Both the position numbers and the translations under genes were made by a program. A stretch of 12,139 bases of DNA, from positions 1-12,139 of the forward strand of contig RFJD01000434.1 of assembly GCA_003695015.1 (NCBI GenBank), in the 5' to 3' direction. The stretch comes from Verrucomicrobiota bacterium (GTDB taxonomy: Bacteria > Verrucomicrobiota > Verrucomicrobiia > Limisphaerales > J093). The notes beneath the pieces were generated by a model, which ran no database searches, was not told the origin of the DNA, and saw only the letters and a program-made list of their open reading frames with translations. Of the stretch, positions 1-6,741 are shown piece after piece. Position 1 is the stretch's first letter. Every line of letters starts with the position of its first letter.

Positions 1-4
1 CGTC

Positions 5-34
5 TTGACACCATCGGCGGCCAACCGGGACACT
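5..34 (+). promoter_or_regulatory. Weak candidate promoter for glycyl-tRNA synthetase
   Basis: A perfect -35 hexamer TTGACA lies at 5-10. The best -10 match at suitable spacing is poor: GACACT at 29-34, 18-nt spacer, 3 of 6 matches. If used, transcription would begin only a few bases before the ATG at 48, giving an almost leaderless mRNA, which would fit the lack of a Shine-Dalgarno. The window begins 4 bases upstream, so an earlier promoter cannot be excluded. Confidence 0.2.
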
Positions 35-47
35 GGCCGGCCTTGTT

Positions 48-1643
48 ATGGCTCGGGAGCAGTCCAACGAACGGATGGAAAAGCTGGTGTCGCTCTGCAA
101 GCGACGCGGGTTCATTTACCAGTCCTCGGAAATCTACGGGGGCATCAACGGTTTCTGGGACTACGGCCCCTTGGGGGCGGAGTTGAAACGCAACGTCAAG
201 GACCTCTGGTGGCGGCACATCGTCCACCAGCGGGACGACGTCGTCGGCCTGGACGCCACCATCATCATGGCGCCGCGGGTCTGGGAAGCCTCGGGACACG
301 TGGACACATTCAGCGATCCGATGATCGACTGCAAAACCTGCAAGGGCCGTTTCCGCGCGGACCAGATCCACGAGATCCCCTGCCCCCAGAAGCCCAGCAA
401 GATGGTCAGCGAATGCCACGGGGAGAAGACCGAGCCCCGGGCGTTCAACCTGATGTTCACCACCCACGTCGGGCCGGTGCAGGACGATTCGAGCCTGGCC
501 TACCTGCGGCCCGAGACGGCCCAGGCCATCTTCGTCCAGTTCAAGAACGTGCTGGAAACCTCCCGCCAGAAGGTGCCCTTTGGCATCGCCCAAATCGGCA
601 AGGCCTTCCGCAACGAGGTCACGCCCCGGAACTTCACCTTCCGCTCCCGCGAATTCGAGCAGATGGAGCTGGAGTTCTTCATCAAGCCGGACGAGGTGAT
701 CGAGGCGATCCACGGCCGCGTGGCCGTGCCGGAGGGCAAGGGCCATCCCGGCGAGCCGCAACCGGACTGGGGCTGGCAGATGTGGCACCAGTACTGGGTC
801 GAGGAACGCATCCGTTTCTACGAAAGCATCGGCCTGCCCCGCGCATCGCTCGAGGAATACTGGCAGACGCCGGAGGAACTGGCCCACTACGCCCGCGCCA
901 CCGTGGACATCCTCTACCAGTTCCCCTTCGGCACCCAGGAACTGGAGGGCATCGCCGCCCGGAGCGACTTCGACCTCAGCCAGCACGAGCGGTACTCGGG
1001 CAAACCGATGAAGGTCTTCGACGATCAGCTCCGGGCCGCTTGGAAGGAGCTGCCGGAGGAAAAACGGCAAGCGCTCTGGCAACGCTACTACGAAGCCCGC
1101 CTCGGCTATCTGACCCGCTCGGGAGTGGACGCCTCCGAAGCCGGCGAAATGGCCCGGGCCGACGCCGACGCGCTCGCCAAGGGGCAGTACATCCCGCACG
1201 TCATCGAACCCTCCGCCGGGGTGGACCGGCTGGTGCTGGCCCTGCTGGCCAACGCCTACAGCGAGGTCACCGAAACCGACGACAAGGGCCGCACCGAAAC
1301 CCGCGTGATCCTGCGGTTCCATCCGCGCGTGGCGCCGATCAAGGTCGGGGTGCTGCCCCTGCTCCGGAACAAGCCGGACTTGGTGCGGAAGGCCCGCGAG
1401 GTCCGAGACCTGCTGCGGCCGCATCTGACGGTGTTCTACGATGACAGCGGCTCGATCGGCCGCCGTTACGCCCGCCAGGACGAAGCCGGCACCCCCTACT
1501 GCGTCACGATCGATTTCGAGACGCTGGGCGAAAAGGATCCGGCGCTAAAGGACACCGTCACCGTGCGCGACCGCGATACCGCCGAGCAGGTGCGGGTGAA
1601 AATCGACGAACTGCCGGCCTGGCTGCTCGAGCGGGTGCGTTGA
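48..1643 (+). CDS. glyS: Glycyl-tRNA synthetase (dimeric, eukaryotic/archaeal-like type)
   Basis: Charges tRNA-Gly with glycine in the cytoplasm. The 531-residue product is a class II synthetase of the single-chain alpha2 type. Visible landmarks are the N-terminal 'SSEIYGGINGFWDYGPLG' block (26-43), four cysteines C95, C98, C112 and C123 resembling a zinc-ribbon insert, 'LRPETAQAIFVQF' (153-165), motif 2 'FRNEVTPRNFTFR' (187-199), 'GTQELEGIAARSDFDL' (295-310), and motif 3 'GVDRLVLALL' (391-400). The C-terminal 100 or so residues match the anticodon-binding domain ('APIKVGVLPLL', 'GSIGRRYARQDEAGTPYCVTID'). The start is the first ATG after an in-frame TGA at positions 6-8, so the gene is complete. 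No convincing Shine-Dalgarno precedes it. It converges on the HEAT-repeat gene. The family call is secure; the symbol follows common use for this type (also called glyQS). Confidence 0.97.
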   Translation: MAREQSNERMEKLVSLCKRRGFIYQSSEIYGGINGFWDYGPLGAELKRNVKDLWWRHIVHQRDDVVGLDATIIMAPRVWEASGHVDTFSDPMIDCKTCKGRFRADQIHEIPCPQKPSKMVSECHGEKTEPRAFNLMFTTHVGPVQDDSSLAYLRPETAQAIFVQFKNVLETSRQKVPFGIAQIGKAFRNEVTPRNFTFRSREFEQMELEFFIKPDEVIEAIHGRVAVPEGKGHPGEPQPDWGWQMWHQYWVEERIRFYESIGLPRASLEEYWQTPEELAHYARATVDILYQFPFGTQELEGIAARSDFDLSQHERYSGKPMKVFDDQLRAAWKELPEEKRQALWQRYYEARLGYLTRSGVDASEAGEMARADADALAKGQYIPHVIEPSAGVDRLVLALLANAYSEVTETDDKGRTETRVILRFHPRVAPIKVGVLPLLRNKPDLVRKAREVRDLLRPHLTVFYDDSGSIGRRYARQDEAGTPYCVTIDFETLGEKDPALKDTVTVRDRDTAEQVRVKIDELPAWLLERVR

Positions 1644-1709
1644 ACGCGCCCCCACCCCGCCAACCCGCAGCCGCGCAACGAGGGCGCCGATCCGGCCGCC
1701 CAAACGAAC

Positions 1710-1746
1710 CACCCCCGCCACGGGTTCGCCCCCGCGGCCGGGGGTG
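1710..1746. terminator. GC-rich inverted repeat between convergent genes, possible bidirectional terminator
   Basis: A perfect 8-bp inverted repeat, CACCCCCG (1710-1717) with CGGGGGTG (1739-1746), lies between the stop of glyS and the stop of the HEAT gene. An alternative inner pairing uses the five C at 1729-1733 with the G run at 1740-1744. A second 7-bp inverted repeat (GGCGCCG at 1683-1689, CGGCGCC at 1762-1768) encloses it. Neither strand has a true U-run after the stem; the minus strand continues GTTCGTTTGG. The position between two convergent genes suggests termination, but the missing U-tract keeps confidence low. Confidence 0.35.
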
Positions 1747-1775
1747 ATGGGTTTCGGCGGACGGCGCCGCCAAGC

Positions 1776-3740
1776 TCAACGCGCTGCCGCGCGGGCTTTC
1801 TGGAGGAGCTGCCGGGCTTGCTTGGCCCGGTTGCCGCTGAGCTGGCCGGCGATTTGCTCGAGCGGCTCCACGAGTTTCCGGGCCACCTCGGCCGACGGCT
1901 GGCCCCGCAGCAGACGGTCGGCCAGGGAAAGCAACGCCACCCGGGCTTCGCGCCGCACTTCGGGGTCCTGCAGGTACGGCAGGAGCAGGTCGAGCGCCTC
2001 CGGCAGGTCTTGGTGTCCCAGCGCGGCCAGCAACAAGCGTCGCGATTGGGCGTTGGTGGCCAACTCCGCCGCCTGACGGCAGAGGTCCAGCCGTTGCTCA
2101 GGCGGCAGCTCGTTTCCGCCGGCCAGACGCAACACGCCCCGGTAAGCCACCTGCCGCTGCGCCGGCTCGGCGCCTTCCTTCGCCAGTTTCAACAGGAGCG
2201 GGGCCACCGCCGCGTCCGGCCAGTCGGCCAACACCCGCAGGGCCGTGGCGCGCACCCCGGGATCGGAATCGCCAAGGGAGGCCTCGACGGCCTTCAGGGC
2301 CACCGGCCCGCCGGCGGCCGCCAACAGTTCGATCAAGGTGGCGCGGCGGGGCGGATCGGCCTTGGCCAGCCGGTCCACCAAGGCCCCGCTCAACGTCGAA
2401 GGCGCGGGAGCGCGGGACAGGAGGCGGTGCGCGGCGTTGGCCGCGGCCGTGCGATCCGCTTCGTCGTCGAACCGGGCAAGCAGATCGAGGACTTCCGGCA
2501 ACCGGGTGGGCTGGGCCAGTTCGCCAACCGTCCGCAGGGCGGCCCGGCGCAGGTCCCCGCCGGTCTTGGCCGCCACCTCCAAGAGCGCAGGCACTGCGGC
2601 GACCAAGCGGCGGCGCTGCACCAACTCGATGGCCGTCCGCCGGGTGGCGGGATCGAGGTCCTTGAGCATGTCCAAAACCGCGCGATCGACGGCCGGGTTG
2701 CGCAGCGCGGCATAAGCCTCCATGGCGGCGCGCCGGACGGCTTCATCATCGGAGACGAGCAGTCCTTCGAGGAGGGGCATGACGCGATCGTCCGCCAGCC
2801 GACCCAGGGCCCGGGCGGCGGCCACGCGCACGGCGGGGGCGCCGGATTGGGCCAGGTTGGCGAGGGTTTCGGCCGCGTGCGAATCGCCGCGTTCACCCAA
2901 GGCCTGCACCAAGACCTGCTGGCGGTCGGCGTCCACCGAAGCCAGCGCGCCGGTCAGAACCGCGGTCACTCCCGGCTCCTTCAACTCGATGGCCGTCCGC
3001 ACGGCGGCGGCAAACAGCACGTAATCCGACCCCGTCAGCGCCTGCCGCAGCAGCGCCAGACCGTTGGCGCCCCGCAGGGTGATGGCCCCCCGAAGGGCGG
3101 CCTGGCGGACCTGCCGGGGGAGACCGGGTTCGGCGTAGTAATCGCAAATCGCCAGGGCCTCATCGAGATGGCCGGTCGCAGCCAAATGCTCGACGCCGCG
3201 CCCGAGACCTTCACAAATCGCCAGCAGGTTCTCCGAGGGCGCCCGGCCGGCGGCATCCAGCAACGCCTGGATCGCCTCCGGCGTGCCGATGCTCCCGAGG
3301 GCGCGGGCGGCCGCCTGGGCCACGTCGGCGTCCACGTGATCGAGCAAGGGCGCCAACAGCGGCACGGCTTGGACGTCGCGCCGGACACCCAGCGAGCCGA
3401 TGACACCGACGAGCAGGCGGCCCTTCACGCGGCCGACCGCCTCCCGCAGGGCGGCGCCGGCCTCGGGGGCGGGGTTGGGTTCCAGCGCGTACCGGGCCAT
3501 GTGCGAGAGCTTGGGATCCTCGAGCAAAGGCGCCAGCACAGGCACGGCCTCCGGTCCGCCCAAGACCGCCAGTTGGCGGCAGGCGTCCACCTTGTCCTTC
3601 AAGGTGGCGTCGGGCGACTTGAGGACGGCCAGGCAATGTTCGGCCGAGTCGGCCAACAACGGCGTGGGACCGGCGGCGCGCATGGCGCCCATGCCCGCCA
3701 GCAAAGCGGGCAGCAACAGGTTCAACAGGAAACGACGCAT
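1776..3740 (-). CDS. Secreted HEAT-repeat protein
   Basis: A 654-residue protein with no recognisable catalytic domain. Residues 1-23 form a Sec-type signal peptide (two Arg, then 'FLLNLLLPALLAG', ending near 'RAAG'). The rest is an array of alpha-helical HEAT/PBS-lyase-like repeats, seen as recurring 'AVPLLAPLL.....VAQAAARALGSIG' and 'PAVRVAAARALGRL' patterns roughly every 30-40 residues. Such solenoids bind proteins or ligands. The frame stays open far upstream into the neighbouring gene, but the ATG at 3740 has GGAG (3749-3752) 8 nt upstream and starts exactly at the signal peptide, so it is chosen. The oxidoreductase stop is 35 nt upstream on the same strand, so the two are probably co-transcribed and the protein may scaffold that enzyme outside the cytoplasm. 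That role is inference; the fold call is strong. Confidence 0.9.
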   Translation of the reverse strand: MRRFLLNLLLPALLAGMGAMRAAGPTPLLADSAEHCLAVLKSPDATLKDKVDACRQLAVLGGPEAVPVLAPLLEDPKLSHMARYALEPNPAPEAGAALREAVGRVKGRLLVGVIGSLGVRRDVQAVPLLAPLLDHVDADVAQAAARALGSIGTPEAIQALLDAAGRAPSENLLAICEGLGRGVEHLAATGHLDEALAICDYYAEPGLPRQVRQAALRGAITLRGANGLALLRQALTGSDYVLFAAAVRTAIELKEPGVTAVLTGALASVDADRQQVLVQALGERGDSHAAETLANLAQSGAPAVRVAAARALGRLADDRVMPLLEGLLVSDDEAVRRAAMEAYAALRNPAVDRAVLDMLKDLDPATRRTAIELVQRRRLVAAVPALLEVAAKTGGDLRRAALRTVGELAQPTRLPEVLDLLARFDDEADRTAAANAAHRLLSRAPAPSTLSGALVDRLAKADPPRRATLIELLAAAGGPVALKAVEASLGDSDPGVRATALRVLADWPDAAVAPLLLKLAKEGAEPAQRQVAYRGVLRLAGGNELPPEQRLDLCRQAAELATNAQSRRLLLAALGHQDLPEALDLLLPYLQDPEVRREARVALLSLADRLLRGQPSAEVARKLVEPLEQIAGQLSGNRAKQARQLLQKARAAAR

Positions 3741-3775
3741 GGTGGGTTCTCCGGATAAGGGGTTGGGAAGGCGGG

Positions 3776-5137
3776 TCAGATCATCCATGGCGCGCGCATG
3801 GCGCGGGAACGGAGCCGGTTGGCCTCGGGGTCGTTGATGAACTCGCCCTTGGCGGGATCGAAGCGGACGTCCCGCTTCAGCCACATGCAGATGTTGGCGG
3901 CGTGGACGGTGCACATCGAGTGGTACATGACCGAGGCGTTGGCCACGGTGCGACGGCGCGACTTGACGCAGTCGAAGAAGTCGCGGACGTGGCTCAACGG
4001 CCGGCCGGTGCGGGCGATGTAATCGCGGACCACGCGGTCGAACTCCGCCAGCAAGGCCGGCGAGGAACACTCCGGCCGGGAGTAGCCGTCGGCCACCGAA
4101 ACCCAGCCGTCGGTGCCTTCGAACCGCATGCCGCAGGAGCCGTGCCAGTACTTGTTGCCCCGCTCGAGGGTCAGGACCTTGCCATCGGCGAACCGGGTCA
4201 CCATGCCGTCGCCGCTTTCGTTGGCCACGTAGTGGTACTCGACCGGCGAGGTGTCCAACTTGTTCAGGCCGGCCTGGGCTTGGGCGAAGGTGTGGGCGCC
4301 CCATTCGCCGATGCAACTGGTGTGGAAGTCGTAGAACCCACGCCAGCCGCCGCGGGTGTAGCTGGAATTGTACGGCCGCCACGGACACGGCCCCAGCCAC
4401 TGGTCCCAATCCACCGAACCGTCCGCCGGCAGGGGCTCCTCCGGCAGCCAGTCGTGCCGCATCTCGGCCGCGTCCCATGGGGCGATGTGGGCGCGGGCGG
4501 TGTGGACCTCGCCGATCATGCCGTTGCGGGCCACCTCGATGGCGAAGATGAAGTTGGCCTCGCTGAGCCGCTGGGTGCCGGTCTGGTAAACGCGGGCGTA
4601 ACGGGCCTCGGTTTCCACCACCGCCTGGCCCTCGGCGATGGTCATGCAGGAGGGCTTCTCGGAGTAAACGTCCTTGCCCGACCGCATGGCCCAAATGGCC
4701 GCCAGCGCGTGCCAGCGATCGCCGGGCGCGCTCAACACGGCGTCGATGTCCGTCCGCTCCGCCAGGAACTCCCGGATGTCGCTGTAGAGCTTGCAGTCGT
4801 TGTTGCCGTAGTGCCGGTCCACGAGCGCTTTCACGGCCTCGCGGCGCGCTTTCTGGGGATCGCAGGTGGCGACGAAAACGACGTCTTTCTCGGGCAGCAT
4901 CCAGCGCAGATCGTGCGTGCCGCGCCGGCCGACACCGATGCCGCCCAGGACGATCTTTTCGCTCGGCGGCACGGCGCCGTTCAAGCCGAGCACCCGGCCG
5001 GGAACGACCAGCGGGACGCCCAGCGCCGCGCCGGCGCTCAGGGCGCGCTTGAGGAAACGACGGCGATCCAACAGACCGGACCGCCCGGACACCGGCTCGC
5101 CACGGGGGCCGGAAGGAAAAGCGGGGCGATTTGTCAT
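3776..5137 (-). CDS. Gfo/Idh/MocA family oxidoreductase with Tat signal
   Basis: Probably an NAD(P)-dependent sugar or polyol oxidoreductase acting outside the cytoplasm. The 453-residue product has a twin-arginine motif RRRFLK (25-30) followed by a hydrophobic stretch to about residue 50, suggesting Tat export with cofactor bound. A Rossmann nucleotide-binding segment 'GIGVGRRG' (66-73) follows, then the family lysine in 'SEKPS' (159-163, K161), and a 'GEWGAHTF' segment (277-284) that replaces the usual D-x-G-x-H active-site block. The C-terminus 'RFDPAKGEFINDPEANRL' resembles many Planctomycetes/Verrucomicrobia paralogues. The start is ATG 5137, because an upstream in-frame extension to 5287 is low-complexity and crosses two hairpins. 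No strong Shine-Dalgarno is seen. Substrate cannot be predicted. Length is normal for the subgroup. It is first of a two-gene unit with the HEAT protein. Confidence 0.93.
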   Translation of the reverse strand: MTNRPAFPSGPRGEPVSGRSGLLDRRRFLKRALSAGAALGVPLVVPGRVLGLNGAVPPSEKIVLGGIGVGRRGTHDLRWMLPEKDVVFVATCDPQKARREAVKALVDRHYGNNDCKLYSDIREFLAERTDIDAVLSAPGDRWHALAAIWAMRSGKDVYSEKPSCMTIAEGQAVVETEARYARVYQTGTQRLSEANFIFAIEVARNGMIGEVHTARAHIAPWDAAEMRHDWLPEEPLPADGSVDWDQWLGPCPWRPYNSSYTRGGWRGFYDFHTSCIGEWGAHTFAQAQAGLNKLDTSPVEYHYVANESGDGMVTRFADGKVLTLERGNKYWHGSCGMRFEGTDGWVSVADGYSRPECSSPALLAEFDRVVRDYIARTGRPLSHVRDFFDCVKSRRRTVANASVMYHSMCTVHAANICMWLKRDVRFDPAKGEFINDPEANRLRSRAMRAPWMI

Positions 5138-5193
5138 GGACGGAAATGTAGCGAGCCGGACCGGCGGTTGAAAAGGCAGAGTTGCAGGCGCCA

Positions 5194-5210
5194 CGACGGA
5201 AAATCCGTCG
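5194..5210. repeat. Short perfect hairpin in the oxidoreductase leader
   Basis: CGACGGA (5194-5200) and TCCGTCG (5204-5210) form a perfect 7-bp stem with a 3-nt A/T loop, 57 nt upstream of the oxidoreductase ATG and 84 nt downstream of the small lipoprotein stop. No U-run follows on either strand, so it is not a standard terminator. It could be an operator half-site pair or a leader RNA structure. Function is unknown. Confidence 0.4.
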
Positions 5211-5237
5211 CCAGATGGTTCGTCCGCGAAAGGAACA

Positions 5238-5261
5238 CGGGCGGGGCCTCGACCCCGCCCG
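5238..5261 (-). terminator. Terminator-like hairpin after the lipoprotein operon
   Basis: A perfect 9-bp stem, CGGGCGGGG (5238-5246) and CCCCGCCCG (5253-5261), has a 6-nt loop. Read on the minus strand it lies 32 nt after the stop of the glycine-zipper lipoprotein and is followed by TGTTCCTTTC, which is T-rich for this GC-rich sequence but not a clean U-run. It probably ends or attenuates the four-gene lipoprotein transcript before the oxidoreductase gene. Confidence 0.55.
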
Positions 5262-5293
5262 CGGCCGTCGTACTCTGGCCCGGCCAACCCGGC

Positions 5294-5656
5294 TCAACGA
5301 AACGCCGTTCCCGGCGGGACTTCCTTGATGATCCGGCCGTGTTCGTCCACGAGGTAGTCCACCGGGACGTGAATGGTCCGGCCATCAGGCTGCTTTTCCT
5401 CCCGCCAATGGCGGATGATCCGGGTCGGTTGCGGCGTGAAGGCGCTGCCCGCGGCTCGGGCGCCGCCCTCGACCACTCCCACCGCCGCGCCCGCCACGTT
5501 GCCGGCCACCGCACCGGCCGCGGTGCCGACGGCATTGCCGATCTGCGGGCCGGGCTGGTTCTGGTTGGTCACTCGCCCGGTCGAGCAGCCGGCGCTGCCC
5601 AACGCCAAGGCGAGGGTCGCGGCGCCCAAGAGGGTGATCACAGTGCGATGTTTCAT
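5294..5656 (-). CDS. Small glycine-zipper lipoprotein of unknown function
   Basis: A 120-residue predicted lipoprotein. The signal peptide ends in 'LGSAGC', giving lipidated C24. After a short polar linker comes a Gly/Ala-rich segment (about 40-70, 'GNAVGTAAGAVAGNVAGAAVG') with the G-x-x-x-G spacing of glycine zippers, which commonly pack against membranes or other helices. The last 45 residues are a soluble tail with 'HVPVDYLVDEHGRIIKEV'. GGAG lies 9 nt upstream of the ATG. It starts 37 nt after the LpoB-like gene and is the last gene before a hairpin, so it is probably part of the same operon. The family is not recognised. Glycine-zipper lipoproteins of the SlyB/OmpA-associated kind are a loose analogy only. 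Confidence 0.85.
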   Translation of the reverse strand: MKHRTVITLLGAATLALALGSAGCSTGRVTNQNQPGPQIGNAVGTAAGAVAGNVAGAAVGVVEGGARAAGSAFTPQPTRIIRHWREEKQPDGRTIHVPVDYLVDEHGRIIKEVPPGTAFR

Positions 5657-5693
5657 CTTCGGGATCTCCGTGGCGCCCGAGAAACGGCGGGCC

Positions 5694-6275
5694 TCAGAAG
5701 CCCACCGAGGGCCGGGTGCCTTGTTTGACGATGGTGCGTTCGTCCTCCCAAACCGCGATGCCGTCCATGTTGCTCAGGCTCAACTGGAAGACGTAGCTGG
5801 TCTGGCGAACCTTGCCGGCCCGGGCGCGGACTTCGATGATCTTGCCCGAGAGGGTGTAATCCGGCATCCGCCGGGGCGGGCCGCCCAACTCCTTGACGAG
5901 CGGATCCTCCGCCCCGCCGAAGGCGATGGTGGTGCTGGTCTGGACCTTGCCGGTCCGCAGCAGGGCGACCCGGATCTTCTTCACCAGCAGGTCGGTGTCG
6001 ATCTGCTCGCTGGTGTTGTTGACGATGCGGCTGATGGCCAGCAAGGCCGGCTCGCCCGGCACGCTGCTCTTGAGCCGGCCGGGATTGATCAGGTTGTCGA
6101 TCAACGAGGCGGTCATGGCGTCGGCCGCTTGGGCGAAGTCTTGGATGTTGATCCCCTCGACGGTGGTGACCAGGCGCGAGCTGTCGGGCTCCACGTAGGT
6201 GACCTTGGGGCCGGCGCAACCGGCGGCCAGCAAACCGGTCAGAATCGTCAGGGCGTAAAGGCGGGCGTTTTTCAT
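5694..6275 (-). CDS. lpoB: LpoB-like penicillin-binding protein activator (outer-membrane lipoprotein)
   Basis: The LpoB family activates the bifunctional peptidoglycan synthase PBP1b from the outer membrane in Enterobacteria. This 193-residue protein has a lipoprotein signal ending 'LLAAGC' (C20), then a domain with family features: 'IQDFAQAADAMTASLID' (44-60), 'ISRIVNNTSEQIDTDLL' (81-97), 'DYTLSGKIIE' (139-148) and 'YVFQLSLSNMDGIAVWEDE' (161-179). Unlike E. coli LpoB, which has a long disordered linker of roughly 50 residues, the folded part seems to begin within about 20 residues of the lipidated cysteine. A textbook Shine-Dalgarno AGGAGG (6283-6288) sits 7 nt upstream of the ATG. It starts 25 nt after the YcfL-like gene, matching the ycfL-lpoB order of E. 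coli. Activity on a specific synthase is inference; none is encoded here. Confidence 0.88.
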   Translation of the reverse strand: MKNARLYALTILTGLLAAGCAGPKVTYVEPDSSRLVTTVEGINIQDFAQAADAMTASLIDNLINPGRLKSSVPGEPALLAISRIVNNTSEQIDTDLLVKKIRVALLRTGKVQTSTTIAFGGAEDPLVKELGGPPRRMPDYTLSGKIIEVRARAGKVRQTSYVFQLSLSNMDGIAVWEDERTIVKQGTRPSVGF

Positions 6276-6300
6276 GGGCGTTCCTCCTGTGGTGCGGGAT

Positions 6301-6741
6301 TCAACGAACGGGTTCCAGGAACTTGATGCGGAAATCCTTCGCTTTCGGCGTCGGGGCGGTGGCGGTGATCATGGCCCGCTCGCCGCCTTCGAGGCTGCGC
6401 GGCCGGGCGTTGGCGGTGGGCAGCTCGATGAGCATGCCGTTTTCGTCGAACCACTCGATCCGGTAGGTGAACAGCTTGCGGCTGCGGGTGCGGTTCTCGA
6501 CCTCGACCTGAATCTTGAGGAAACCCTCCGGACCGGTGGCGGCGTTGACGCCAACGACGCTGACGGCCTTGTTGAGGCTTTGGTCCAGCAGGACCCGCTG
6601 GTCGGAGATCATCTGTTTGTTGGCGACCGGTTGGGCGGGCTCGACCGTGTTGACGCGGGTGGACCGGCAACCGGCCGCCAGACACAACACGGCGGTCAGG
6701 CAAAGGGGCAGGGCTGTTTTCATGAGCATGGTTCGCTTCAT
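6301..6741 (-). CDS. ycfL: YcfL/DUF1425 family lipoprotein
   Basis: A 146-residue predicted lipoprotein of the YcfL (DUF1425) family, whose biochemical role is not established. The signal peptide ends 'CLAAGC', giving lipidated C25. The mature part is a small beta-rich domain with 'FLKIQVEVENRTRSRKLFTYRIEWFD' character at 74-99, 'SLEGGERAMITATAP' (116-130) and 'DFRIKFLEP' (136-144), the pattern of this family. The ATG at 6741 overlaps the stop of the preceding COG3014-like gene in an ATGA arrangement (6738-6741), which indicates translational coupling. Internal ATGs at 6729 and 6723 are possible but would shorten the charged n-region. It lies directly upstream of the LpoB-like gene, as in Enterobacteria. 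The symbol is assigned by family and synteny. Confidence 0.82.
   Translation of the reverse strand: MKRTMLMKTALPLCLTAVLCLAAGCRSTRVNTVEPAQPVANKQMISDQRVLLDQSLNKAVSVVGVNAATGPEGFLKIQVEVENRTRSRKLFTYRIEWFDENGMLIELPTANARPRSLEGGERAMITATAPTPKAKDFRIKFLEPVR

Noticed and set aside
5..1444. A 479-codon alternative frame over the glycyl-tRNA synthetase gene.
   Set aside because: It overlaps a certain gene in another frame and its translation is Arg/Pro/Gly-rich with no family features.
1818..3758. A long plus-strand open frame (646 codons) antisense to the HEAT gene; similar frames lie opposite the oxidoreductase, aminotransferase and ClC genes.
   Set aside because: High G+C makes stops rare on the complementary strand; translations are His/Gln/Arg/Gly-rich and lack recognisable motifs.
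1776..5297. A single 1173-codon open frame joining the HEAT gene to a 5' extension through the oxidoreductase gene.
   Set aside because: The extension is a shadow of the oxidoreductase coding region: it is Arg/Pro/Gly-rich with no domain signal, while the HEAT ATG at 3740 has a Shine-Dalgarno and a signal peptide.
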